Assembly (NCBI GenBank): GCA_963932465.1
Contig: OZ010793.1
Span: 259,839,696 to 259,903,695 of the forward strand
Direction: 5' to 3'
DNA length: 64,000 nucleotides
DNA from: Maratus speciosus
Lineage: Eukaryota > Arthropoda > Arachnida > Araneae > Salticidae
Shown: in pieces, positions 11,851 to 22,218 of the stretch
Numbering within the stretch: the first letter of the stretch is position 1
Layout: every line of letters begins with the position of its first letter
Position numbers and translations under genes: made by a program
The notes under the pieces: generated by a model
Seen by the model: only the letters and a program-made list of their open reading frames with translations
Told to the model about the DNA's origin: nothing
Database searches by the model: none

Positions 11851-14800
11851 TTATTCAACAGTTTCAAGTCTAGATAGTGCGTCTGCATTTATCAACTTGG
11901 CACCTGGTCGATGCGAAATCACAATGTCATACTTTTGCAGTGCTAGTGCCCATCGTTGCAGTTTGGAAGATTGGGGTGCATTTTTGGTGATGAAAGTTAG
12001 TGGGTTGTGATCGGTGATAAGTTCCACAGGTGAACCAAAAATCCACGTTTCGAACTTCTTGAGGCTTCAGATGACCGCATAGGCCTCCCTTTCGATCGTC
12101 GGCCAAGCCTGTTGAGTTTTGGTGAGCTTTTGACTGGCATAGCTCACTGGGTACAGTACTCCGTCTTTTCGCTGCGATAAACACGCGCCGATGCCGATTG
12201 CAGATGCGTCGCACTCGATGACAAACGGTACTCCTATAACGGGAGTATGTAGACTAGGTGCTTCGATAAGACCTCTTTTCAACTCATTAAACGCCCGATC
12301 ATGGTCTTCTGACCAACACAACTGTTCTGGACTCTTCTTCTTCGTCAGTTCAGTTAGAGGATATGCTACTTCAGCATATTTTAGGGATGTAATCTCTGTA
12401 ATAATTACATAGACCAAGGATACTTTTCAACTGTTTCTTCGTTTGAGGCACTGCTAACCTTCGAATAGCCTCCACTTTTCCGGGGTCGGTCCGATGGCTG
12501 CCGGACCCGATGATATGTCCTAAGTACTTAATTTGCGAATTCACATTTCTTCAAGTTGACTGAAAATCTTAAGTCTGATAACTTAGAAAGTATCTTTTCT
12601 AAATGCACCAGATGTTCAGCAAATGTTTCAGAAAAGACGGATATGTTGTCTATATATGCTCTGGCAAAATCTTTGTAATCGGACAGTGCTCTGTTCATTT
12701 CTCGTTGAAAAGTCGCAGCTGCGTTTTTGAGCCCGAAGGCCATTACTTTAAAGCGATACTGAGCCCTGTGAGTTTTGAAACACGCCAGATTCTGGCTCTC
12801 TTCTTCTAGTGGTATGGCCCAATACCCTTTCAATAAGTCTATTGTAGTTATGACATTGGCCCTGCCAATACTGAACAATAGATCGGTGGCATTTTCCATT
12901 GGGAAATCATCAGTCACTGTAACTGCATTAAGCACTCGAAAATCTACGCATAGGCGCAAGGCCCCATCCTTCTTCATTACGCACACTACTGGGTGTGGCG
13001 CCTCTGCCTCACTTTCTTCAATCAGACCTAGTTCCAATAACTCCTCAATTTGTTTATCTACTTGAGGTTTCAGGGCCTCAGGGATTCTGTAAACATACGG
13101 CTTTTTCTTTTCTGCGTCACTTATTCTTATTTTATGCTCTCCTACCTTAGCTATTTGCACTTTTCTAGAAAATAGTCCTTTATATTTATACAATAAATCT
13201 AACATTTTTTCTTTCTCCACCTTTCCTAAATGACTTAGATCAACTTCTTCTATACTGAATAGGTCGGAGTTATCTTTCGTACTGGGGGTGGGATGGACCT
13301 CCCCTAATTCTTCCTCATTTTCGAAGATCACCCCCACCGCCTGTACCCTAGGAGTAAATTTTCTTATCTTATTTACGTGGACATTTCTAACATTACCGTT
13401 CATTAATTTCACTTTGTAAGAATCAGGGTTACATCGCGCCACTATTTCGGCTGCCCCGGTCCATCTCGCGTAAAGTTTGTTCGTGGAGTCCGGAATTAAT
13501 AAATATACCTGGTTCCCCGGTCTAAATTCCTTGTAAATCGCTCTTCGATTAGCGTACTTCACATAAGAGCTTTGCTTAACCTCCGACACTATTGCCGCTT
13601 GTTCCGCCGCCCTTTCTAAATTAATTTTTAACTCCTGGAGGTATTCGGTCGCGCTCTTTCCTAGATGTATAGGTAGTGGGATTTCGCCTGCCCATGTAGA
13701 TTTTAATACCGCCAGTGGCCCTCTGGCCTCCCTTCCGTACATTAATTTGAATGGCGATACGCCCGTAGTGCTATTCGGAATTTCTCTATACGCAAATAAT
13801 AGATAGGGGATGTGTTTATCCCAATTTTTAGGGTCACTACGAATTATATAGTGTAACATATGTTTCAATACCTGATTATACCTTTCAACTAATCCCGAGC
13901 TCTGTGGGTGCCCCGGCGTAGCAAATCTAGGAGCCGCCCCCAGCCTAGCATGAAACTCTTGTATTAACCCTGATATAAAATTTCTGCCCTGATCACTCGC
14001 TATTACGCGGGGTATTCCTGTCCGCATAAATATCTCTAACAATGCATCGCACGTAGCTTTAGCCGTAATTGTCCGTAACGGAACTGCCTCTGGCCATCTC
14101 GAATGTTGATCTACCAAAGTAAGTACGTATTGATGCCTACGCGCTGACGGAGGTTCAATTTTTCCGATTATGTCAATATTTACAATGTCGAACGGAAGTT
14201 CCGGCCTCTCAATAGGGACGATGGGTATCTGATCGCTGGCCCTCTCCCTGCTCCGTAGTTGGCAATCCTTGCATGACGCACAATATTCTTCCACATCCCG
14301 CGACATACCTGGCCAAAAAAATGAATAACGAATTCTCTCTTTTGTTTTTTTCATGCCAAGATGATTAGCGAAAATTGATTCGTGCGCAATTTTTAAAATT
14401 TCCTCCCTCCTCACCTTTGGTACCACTAATTGCATAACTTGATTTCCCGAAACTCTTTCCCTATGATAAAGCAAATTGTCTAGCATAACAAACCCATTTT
14501 TCTCTTTTCCTGCATCTTTGAAAGCTCCCTGTAACAATTCGCAACTTTTCTGTTGCGCCCTGTAAATACTCGCATCTGATTGACGACCCACATTTAAATC
14601 TTCGCTATTATTTTTCTTTTCAATACAGCTAATCATTAACTCTTTTTCTGCAGTTTCATTTTGACTTAATAAACATAAATTCTCATCATTCATACTTTGA
14701 TGCTCCCTTTCACTACACCCTGCTTTTTCACATTTAATTTCTTCCCCCCTTTCTGACTGCAACTCCTCCGTAGACACACCATCTAATCTATTTTCTTCCC

Positions 14801-16346
14801 CTCGACTCTGAACAGATCGTAATAATTCATAAATCGTTGGCGTGATAATACATGATCCATATAATTTATCTGTTGCTGCGAACAAAACATCTACGCTGTT
14901 AACCACACTATTTGAGTCTCCGGAATCTAAAGCTATAGGTAAAGTTATAAGGTCAGCGGTTATTTTTTCTCCAAAGGCAGATATCAACTGAATTTTTGAA
15001 TTTTCATTATTTCTAAATGAATCCGGTATTTGATTTGAATTAACGACTGGAATTTCGGCCGCGTTATCGATCAATGTATTCACTTTCTGCCCGCCTAACA
15101 ACACATCCTGATACTGCAAAGCTTGCGTATTTATTGCCTCATTCTCAGAACATAAAGCTGTCACTTTAGCAACTAATTTATCATCATGTTTATTTTTCTC
15201 AATACCCGATTCCTTTTTCGTTTGATTTTGAAAATTCCCCATTTTATTTTTATCTTTATTATTCGGGCAGAAACGTAAATGAGTTGTTTGTTTACATAGC
15301 CTACAAATGTCATTAGTTTTCCTATCGCGAGAAAGAACATTATTTCTGATATGAGGTGGGATATATTTCCCATGATTCACACTTCCGGTTTCATCATAGT
15401 TGCGAAAGGATTTTATCGGTCTATCATATAATTCTGAAAAAGTTCTACCTTTTGAAGTAAACCAATTATCGCATAATTCCGCGATTTGGCGTGGTTTTAA
15501 CCAGTCATCCATTTGCTTTAATTTAACATAACTCCGCGTTTCTGAATCTAATGAACTCATTAATCTATCGGTAACAATTAATTCATTAAGCGTATCGGAA
15601 TCATTTACTTTCCTGAGCTGACAATAAAATTCCCAATTAGCTCGGATTCTGCTCGCAAATTGTAAATGGTTTTCATTTTTCATTCTTTTTGCCGTAAGGA
15701 AATTTTCTAGACAAGCTTCCGGAGTAGGTTGAAATTCTTTTAAAATTAAAGCCTTAACCTTCGAATAACTCTTCATTTCATTTGTATTGACATAAACTAA
15801 TAAATGTGCGGCACGTTCACCCACTAAATTTAGTAAAATTTCAACTTTTAACTCCTCCGAAACATTTTTCATTTCGAATGCCTTTTCGAGCGAACTAAAA
15901 AATAAATTCCACGCTTCCGGTTTAGTCGGGACTGGCATACTCAGGGTTCTAACACTTTTAATTAAAGATTCTAAAGAAATAGTATGGGATTTTTGTCCAT
16001 CCCCCCTCGAATCCAAATTCTTATCATCTGTTATCTTCGCCATTTCTAATTGGGCTTTAATGACTTCTAACTTTGTTCTCTCTAATTCTAGAGCAGTGTT
16101 CTGTTCCGATTTAACATTTTCTTTCTCAATTTTTAGTAACTCGGCTTCACGTTTTTCTTTTTCTATCCTATCTGATACAGTGGTAATTAAAAATTCCTTT
16201 ACAAATTCAGCATCCTTAGCAAATTGGTCGCTTCCCTCAATGAGTGTTTTCAAATCTACAATTCTATGCTCTAATTCTACCTTTAATCCTAATTCGGTTG
16301 CGACCACAACTAAATCTTCTTTTTTCAGCCCTTTAATGCTAAACAT
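11851..16346 (-). pseudogene. gag-pol of the Gmr1-like Ty3/gypsy element (broken)
   Basis: The frame opens at 16346 (MFSIKGLKKEDL) and runs 1272 codons to 12528. In order it shows: a coiled Gag N-terminus; a zinc knuckle CRLCKQTTHLRFC (about residues 345-357); a retropepsin-like LIDNAAEIPVV (about 425), where the usual D-T/S-G reads D-N-A; the integrase zinc finger HESIFANH...CASCKDC (about 655-690); the integrase core with NIDIIG, ASDQGRNF and GLVERYN (about 720-820); then RT with LRLCVDFRVLN, FGLKNAAATFQ and YIDN (about 1090-1250). YIDN replaces the catalytic YxDD. RNase H follows in other frames: a frameshift near 12535, a second near 12390, and an in-frame TGA at 12067-12069; the frame closes at 11851 after an ADALSR tail. 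Integrase upstream of RT is the reverse of the normal Ty3/gypsy order. The near-identical LTRs suggest it was copied in an already damaged state or mobilised in trans. Confidence 0.92.
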
Positions 16347-16603
16347 TTTTCTTTTTCAATTCAAACACTTTTATAATAAACTCTACTTATAACCGATACT
16401 ATCATCTTAAATAAATAAATCAAGCAATAATTGTCATACTATAAATAGCAACTTTCTTCTGACATGCTTAAATCAATCATAATAAATAAATCATATACTT
16501 TTCTCTTTATCTATTTAAAATATCTTCAAACACTATCTTCAATTAAAAATACTTAAACATGCATCTTACTTTTATAATATCTCTGGTTCTTCGAAATGGA
16601 GCG

Positions 16604-17080
16604 TGTAAAGTCGGCGCCGCTCCTCTGACCATCCCACGTGGTGTATAACTTGTTTAAAATAACATTCCTTTTTTAAATCAAAGATTATTGAGTTTATTTA
16701 AAACGAACATGAAGACATTACAAGACGACACAATGATGATGACTATTTACACTGAAAAAAAAGAAAGGGTTTCACAAGGTGCACAACCTTCATATTAAAC
16801 TCCACGAACTACACTTCACTATATTATTAACTTGTATTACAAACTACTCAAATTATAATCCTTTGGTGCTCTTAGCACCCGATAAGCTTCCGTTTTCACA
16901 AATCCAAAAAACACGCCGGCCAACATGCACGGCTCGGCTACCCTTCTCCAAAATCACTTTTACTCTGAAAAAAACAATATCCACCTCTCTCTCCGCGCGC
17001 GCCCGCATACCACGTGACGTATGGCATTGGCGCCAAAAGAATCGAAAGAGAAATTAATCTAAACGTTTCCAGACATCACA
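16604..17080 (-). repeat. 5' LTR of the Gmr1-like element
   Basis: 477 bp, TG...CA. The sequence just inside it (below 16604, read on the minus strand: cgctccatttcgaag) does not start with TGG, so no ordinary tRNA primer-binding site is obvious. Confidence 0.95.
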
Positions 17081-17312
17081 ACATGCTATATTTGCATAAA
17101 TGAAAACAAATGTTTAACAGGACCCACATAGTCATGTGCTACAGCTACATTTCTTTTCAAGCATTTTTATTTACAGGGTGGTCACAAAGATTATTTTTTA
17201 TTCAATTTATTGTTGATTATAAGGAAAATTAAAGGCTAGTCTATGTTGGAGGAAGAAACAATACTATTTTTTCCAGAAACAGTTATTTTGATTATCAGTG
17301 CAACTATGCGAC

Positions 17313-19299
17313 TAGAGATGGGAATGCTCAGAAACCCCTGAAGATTTTGGAAAAAAAAAAAAAAAAAAAAAAAAACTTTGAAACAGTGTTTTTCCCCCAA
17401 AGGGTTATATTTATTATTTTCCCAAATTGGAAAAAAAATTAAATTTCATTTATAAAATAATGCAGTGAAAATTTTATAACTGCTATATTCTGGTGAAGCC
17501 CAGTAGTGTAGTGGTTAGCACGCCTGTCTGCCGCACCGCAAGTCGAGAGTTCGACTCCCGACTGGGCAAGGTTGACTCAGCCTTTCATCCCTTCGGGGTC
17601 GATAAAATGAGTACCAAGCTTGCTTGGGAACTAAACACCGAGGGTCTCGCGTTAGGTTGACCACCTGGCCGAGACGCATGCTGCATAGCACCTCGGGGCC
17701 CAGGGTCAAGAAAACGGAGATGGGCACTGTCGGCCCAGATCCTTCTTGGATTGTATAGCCACAGAGTTTAGTTAGTTTTTAGTTATATTCTGGTACTTTT
17801 ATTCATATATTTTTTTCATGTTTAGTGTCAAACAGGAAAACATTAACATGGAAAATCTTATCTGTAAGCAGGGATCTGTTTAGAAAGAACTTGAGTCTTT
17901 TAAAGAATCCTTCACAATTTTTTCACTTTATAACATACGACCCTTAACAAAATTCTTTATCTTAAAAATAGACATTTCAGAAATTTTTTAAATCTCCAAA
18001 TTGAATCCTTCACAAATGTAATGATTTTAGAATTGAAAAAAAAAAAAAAAAATCTGTTGCATAATAGCTGAAATCTCCAACGAATCTATTATCTGGCTGT
18101 ATATATGTACAAAGGACAATCTCAATTATGTCTGAATAAGAATGTAAATATAGTAATTTCTAATTCACAAAATTCTGATTACATTTTTTACAAATATATA
18201 CGAAAGTTCACAATTTCACAAAAACAGGATCGTGTGATAAAAAAATCCAAGCAAATCCCTGATAAGATAATTAAATGCGACTTCTCTTGTTAAAAATGAA
18301 AATTATTTCAATAATATACCAATTAATGAAAATGGTGAGGTGGAAAATTTAAATTTGAAACATACATTTATTTTTATTTGCATAGCTGTATTTTTTCACT
18401 ATTATTAGAAAAATTATTTTCATAATAACATGCAGTTAAAATTATTTATTTTCTATCTTTTCCTGAAATATACATTCTCAGAGTTGTATAACTGTATTTT
18501 TAAAAAATATAAATGTATACAAACTTTGCAAAGAAAATGTAAGCAAATTTCTGTGAAAAATTTAGTTGAAAATAACTTTCAAACATATGGAAAAATCCAC
18601 CTGTTTTAAAACTTACATTAAAAAAAAAATATCGCTTTCAATATTAAGAATCTAAAACATGATTTGGGTTTAGACTGGAAAGCTGTACCAAACTAAATAC
18701 ACAAGAAAATTGTAATTGTAAGAAGAAAAAAATGTAATATTGTAAAATAATACCAATTTTTAAACAATGGAAGATTTAAAAATGATAATAGTTTATATAG
18801 TAACTATCATAATTTGTTTCTTTTAAACTGGCATCATTTATATATTTGAAACCTAGTACTATGTAGATGGGATGTACAATACAGTTTAACATTGCTTTCA
18901 AACTGCAGTGATATTGGTTGAAACTTGAGATTTTTTTGTTTTAATTAGCTCTACTAATAAAACAAATGCAACTGAAAAATCATTTCACCAGACACATGAT
19001 ATATTACAAACACTGGTGTTGTAAGCAAGAAAAGCTACTGTCAAAATTCTGAGGCTGAAAGGATAAACTTTTAAAAGCTGGCTTGTTATCTCTCTCTCTC
19101 TTTTTTAATATACTCATGTAAGGGGAAAATAATTTCATTTAGTGTGCAGAAATATTAAAAGAGTTTACTATTTTATATTTTAAAAGAAAATATAACTTAT
19201 TTTTTAGAAACATTTGTGAGAAATCCTTTTTCCAAAATTTCCAATTTTTCTGGAAAAAAACTGTATTTTTTTTCCACCACTTCAAAATTTCCATCTCTA
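17313..19299. mobile_element. hAT-type element, non-autonomous, 1987 bp
   Basis: Termini tagagatggga and its inverted counterpart tttccatctcta, flanked by a perfect 8-bp target duplication tatgcgac (17305-17312 and 19300-19307). Both features are typical of hAT. No transposase is recognised. It carries a complete SINE (17495-17783) and long A runs (17350-17372, 18038-18052). Confidence 0.9.
17495..17783 (+). mobile_element. tRNA-derived SINE, complete with target duplication
   Basis: The head folds like a tRNA: acceptor strands gcccagt (17498-17504) and actgggc pair perfectly over 7 bp, box A is tagtgtagtgg and box B is gttcgactc. A conserved-looking body follows (cctttcatcccttcggggtc), which I recall from tRNA-derived SINEs of other invertebrates, and then an agtt-type tail. 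An 11-bp direct repeat tatattctggt (17484-17494 and 17784-17794) marks the insertion inside the hAT element. It is transcribed by RNA polymerase III if active. Confidence 0.88.
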
Positions 19300-19794
19300 T
19301 ATGCGACTATCAAATAATGCTTTTTTAAAAAATAAGAAATACGTATGCTTTATTCCTTATTTCTGCATGTGTGTATTACAAGTGCCATTTCGATGTTTAA
19401 ATTAAATATTCTCGGTCTCACAACTATTCATAAAAAATAATTGATTTCTTTTTGTATTTTGATTAAATATGTAAAAGATTTTTTTTAATTCTTCAAACAT
19501 GTGAGTTCCTTACTAGTGTATGCATGTGACATCTTTAACTAAGGATGGTGTGCTGCACCATTGCCAAAATAAAAAAATATCTGCTGTTGATAATATTTGG
19601 ACAATTTGGACATTGCCAATGGAAAATTACCATCATTTTTCAAATGTAAAAAATATCATAAAGATACTGACAAAGAAAGATTATTATTTCAGTTCTAGGT
19701 CTTTGTATCTAATACTCGTTCTTTCATATATTTAAACAATCAAATGCATAACATACAAATAAATAACACTTTCAAAGCAATATTAAAATAATAC

Positions 19795-19935
19795 TTGGTC
19801 TTTTTGTGTATGAAACACAGTACAATGATCAGGAGGATTCATATTCTCTACAATACTGGAACATTCTTTAAGCAAGCTCTCGATTTCATCCGAATTTAAG
19901 AAATCTCTTATGATAGCATATCCATCTGTCAGATA
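19795..19935 (-). CDS. PHYHD1: PHYHD1-like gene, first recognised exon
   Basis: This 141-bp exon (47 codons, phase 0 at both ends) on the minus strand has acceptor cttttttag above 19935 and donor gtatta below 19795. It reads YLTDGYAIIRDFLNSDEIES, then a helix, then MNPPDHCTVFHTQKDQ. This is the N-terminal segment of PHYHD1: DG-hydrophobic-FL-S-E-E, then M-x-P-HC-T-F-TQ. The family begins about 14 residues earlier, so a short first coding exon must lie to the right; I could not identify it. The encoded enzyme is predicted to be a cytosolic Fe(II)/2-oxoglutarate dioxygenase whose physiological substrate is unsettled. Confidence 0.9.
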
Positions 19936-20422
19936 CTAAAAAAGATATAAAAAAATTATATATATATATACATATATATAGTATGCATGAATACTATTTT
20001 TTTTTTACTATTATCATACTATTATTTTTTTTCTTATGTGATACCTTGTATACAAATGTGAGCAGTACTGGGTACAAAATTTATGCATACATACAATATA
20101 TATGATGTTTAGTACTAGCCACTTCCACAGTATTCACAAAAAAATTCTATAGATAGATAGAAGCCTCCCCCCCCCCCCACCCCAGAATTATGCTTGTCCT
20201 GGGGCCCTCCATAATCTAAGTCGGGCCCTGGTAGTTTAAATTATGGAGAATATACAGTATAATGTTCTGTAAATAGGAAAACTATTACTACATCTATGCA
20301 TAAACATGTCATTAATATACAGAAAGCATAAAAAGTACATATGAAATAAATTTATACTTTTGATTCGTGAAATAATCTTTTTCGGTACTTACGTATTAAA
20401 GCCACCGCAGCTTATATATATA
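19936..20422. other. Probable intron or upstream sequence, simple repeats
   Basis: Contains (ta)n near 19958-19980, tagatagatag, and a C-run near 20167-20180 followed by gggccc-rich text. No exon is recognised. Confidence 0.4.
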
Positions 20423-20888
20423 CAGTATGGAACCATTTATCCAGAAACCAGTTAACCGGAATGATATTTCTGATAGACTGATTTCAGAATTTTTGCAGAA
20501 AAAGGTGTCATACACTGCCAGTTTGACATAGGCTTTGCTTGAAACAGCTGTATAATTTGATGACAACAACTAGTATTTGAAAAGAAAACATATTTAGTTG
20601 TATTTTAGATGTTTTAATTTTTATGCAGAGGAAACAGAAGAATTTTTGTTCCAAAAGGATTCCTATAAATTACCTTCTTTTAAACTCTGGTTAACCTTTG
20701 ATCTCTCTTGCATTGATTTTTAATCCAAGTAATCTAATAATTTAAAATCAGAAATAATGCCACAACCACACATATTCCGCAAAACTTATCAAATAGATGC
20801 TGCTTTAATGCACAACCAGTTAACCGGAAAAACCAGTTATCCGGAATATATCTGACCCCAAGCATTCCAGATAAATGGTTCTGTACTG
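20423..20888. mobile_element. Tigger-like MITE, 466 bp
   Basis: Termini cagtatggaaccatttatc and gataaatggttctgtactg form an imperfect inverted repeat flanked by TA (20421-20422, 20889-20890). Internal direct copies of gttaaccgga and gttatccgga echo the ends. The TA duplication and CAGT ends fit the Tc1/mariner-pogo superfamily. Confidence 0.8.
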
Positions 20889-21264
20889 TACTTATATATA
20901 TATGTAAGTATATGTGTATGTATATACTTATATATATATGTAATAATAAAGAAATGATTCCAGTGGGATTGTCCTAGATGATGACTAAGAAATTGATTCG
21001 GAGCCCTACCCACAGATGCCTGCAAAAAGCGCTTAGATTAGCAGTTTCACTTTTAAGAATCGTCCTAAAATGATCTCTGAAAGTAATAAGATGTATTGCT
21101 GGGAAACAAAGTTACAAGGGGAGAAACTGGTTTTAGAAATAGATTTAAAGTTAAAAGAAAGAGACTTCGGATTTTAATTTAAATTTGGAATTTTAAAGGC
21201 TTTTTATCCTTTCCTATATATATATACTGATTAAGATTGGGCTGACATTGCTTCATCTAGTGTG

Positions 21265-21705
21265 CAGGTTCGGATTAACCCGGCAGCCCATCAGCTCGAG
21301 GGCCGGTGCGCTTAGGGAAAACTTTGCATCGTAAGGGCCTAAGCCACTCCAATATTTTTTCCCTCATTGTACACATGTATTCTGACTAGTGTACTAAATT
21401 TCGAGAATTCATGTAGGGAGTAATCAACAACCACTAGACAGACAGCACAAGAGAAGTATTTTTTATTATAACAAAGACATTACAGATATATCGAAACAAT
21501 TTCAGGATCAGAAACCAAAGTGGGCATCTTTGCATCCGATTGAGAGGGGAAACAGGGAAAGCTTTAGTAGCCGTGGCGCCCTGGGCTAATTTTTTTCATT
21601 GCTTTTTTGGATAAATTTTAGATTTTTACCAAATATTTTGCACATTTTTAGTCCTTTCACTTTTAGTATCTTGCCCCTTGTTCCCGTTTTAAAGCCGGCC
21701 CTGAA
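21265..21705. mobile_element. hAT-like element ends
   Basis: The right end, read inverted, is cagggccggctttaaaac, a terminus I know from hAT elements. The left candidate is caggttcggattaa. No clear 8-bp duplication joins them, so one end may be truncated or the two ends may belong to different copies. Confidence 0.45.
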
Positions 21706-21853
21706 TGCATCTATAATTTAAACCGTGATTTTTAAAAACAACTTGAGAATAGAAATAAATATGTATCAAAAGGCAAAAAACTTTTTGCGAGTATTTTGTT
21801 GTTGACTGGAAAACATTATCTTTCTTTTCGAGGAATCACCGCCCCCTGAATAC

Positions 21854-22098
21854 TAGGCCTAAGTACGCACTGACACAAAAATGACGTCTGTCATAAGCAG
21901 AATTGTTAAAGCATTTCTACGGTCCCTTTAATTTAGATACCCACCTGTATTTTCCAAAAGTTTTGTTTGACTTATTCAATCTGAGAAAAATAAAGCGGGA
22001 AAACTTTTTTAAATTGTTGGTATTCAAATTGAAGGGACCGTACAAACATTGAAAAAATTCTGCCTACGACAGCCATTTTATGTCAGGGCTCAGGCCTA
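21854..22098. mobile_element. Hairpin MITE, about 245 bp
   Basis: An inverted repeat of about 75 bases per arm: taggcctaagtacgcactga at the left matches the reverse of the right end at 22098, with the shared internal blocks cagaatt and acggtccctt. No clear target duplication was found. Confidence 0.6.
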
Positions 22099-22138
22099 AT
22101 ATTTAGGAGGTGGTGGAGGAATACAAAGTTTATGACAA

Positions 22139-22218
22139 TTCTGGATTACAATCCTGCAAGCTGTGGCATCGCGCAGCTTTCTGGATTACAATCCTGCAAG
22201 CTGTGGAATCGCACAGCT
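22139..22218. repeat. 40-bp tandem duplication
   Basis: Two adjacent 40-bp copies start ttctggattacaatcctgca and differ at two positions near their ends. Confidence 0.85.

Larger units (their letters stand above)
10997..17080 (-). mobile_element. Ty3/gypsy LTR retrotransposon, Gmr1-like domain order
   Basis: Complete 6.1-kb element on the minus strand. The two 477-bp LTRs differ at only 3 positions, so insertion was recent. The termini are TG...CA. A perfect 17-bp direct repeat (acatgctatatttgcat) flanks it at 10980-10996 and 17081-17097, far longer than the 4-6 bp usual for Ty3/gypsy. Inside are a leader (16347-16603), one long gag-pol frame, a 3' untranslated part (11474-11850) and a G-rich polypurine tract next to the 3' LTR. 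The pol order is protease, integrase, RT, RNase H, as in Gmr1-type elements. Several lesions make this copy probably non-autonomous. Confidence 0.93.
7774..19794 (-). other. 12-kb intron of the PHYHD1-like gene
   Basis: This is the intron between the 47-codon exon (19795-19935) and the 76-bp exon (7698-7773). It contains an inverted repeat around 9.9-10.4 and 10.75-17.2 kb, a complete Ty3/gypsy element inserted antisense-neutral (on the gene's own minus strand) in one arm of that repeat, and a hAT element with an internal SINE. The stretches 7774-9720 and 19308-19794 show no feature beyond AT-rich sequence, except the GC-richer block listed separately. Confidence 0.75.

Noticed and set aside
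12528..12541. Programmed frameshift in pol instead of a lesion
   Set aside because: It lies inside the RT thumb, not at a gag-pol or domain boundary, and is followed by a second frameshift and a stop, so damage or assembly error is simpler.
15173..15373. Additional small frames inside the gag-pol region
   Set aside because: Shadow frames of the long retrotransposon ORF.
17496..17570. tRNA gene
   Set aside because: The tRNA-like fold is the head of a SINE with its own body, tail and 11-bp target duplication.
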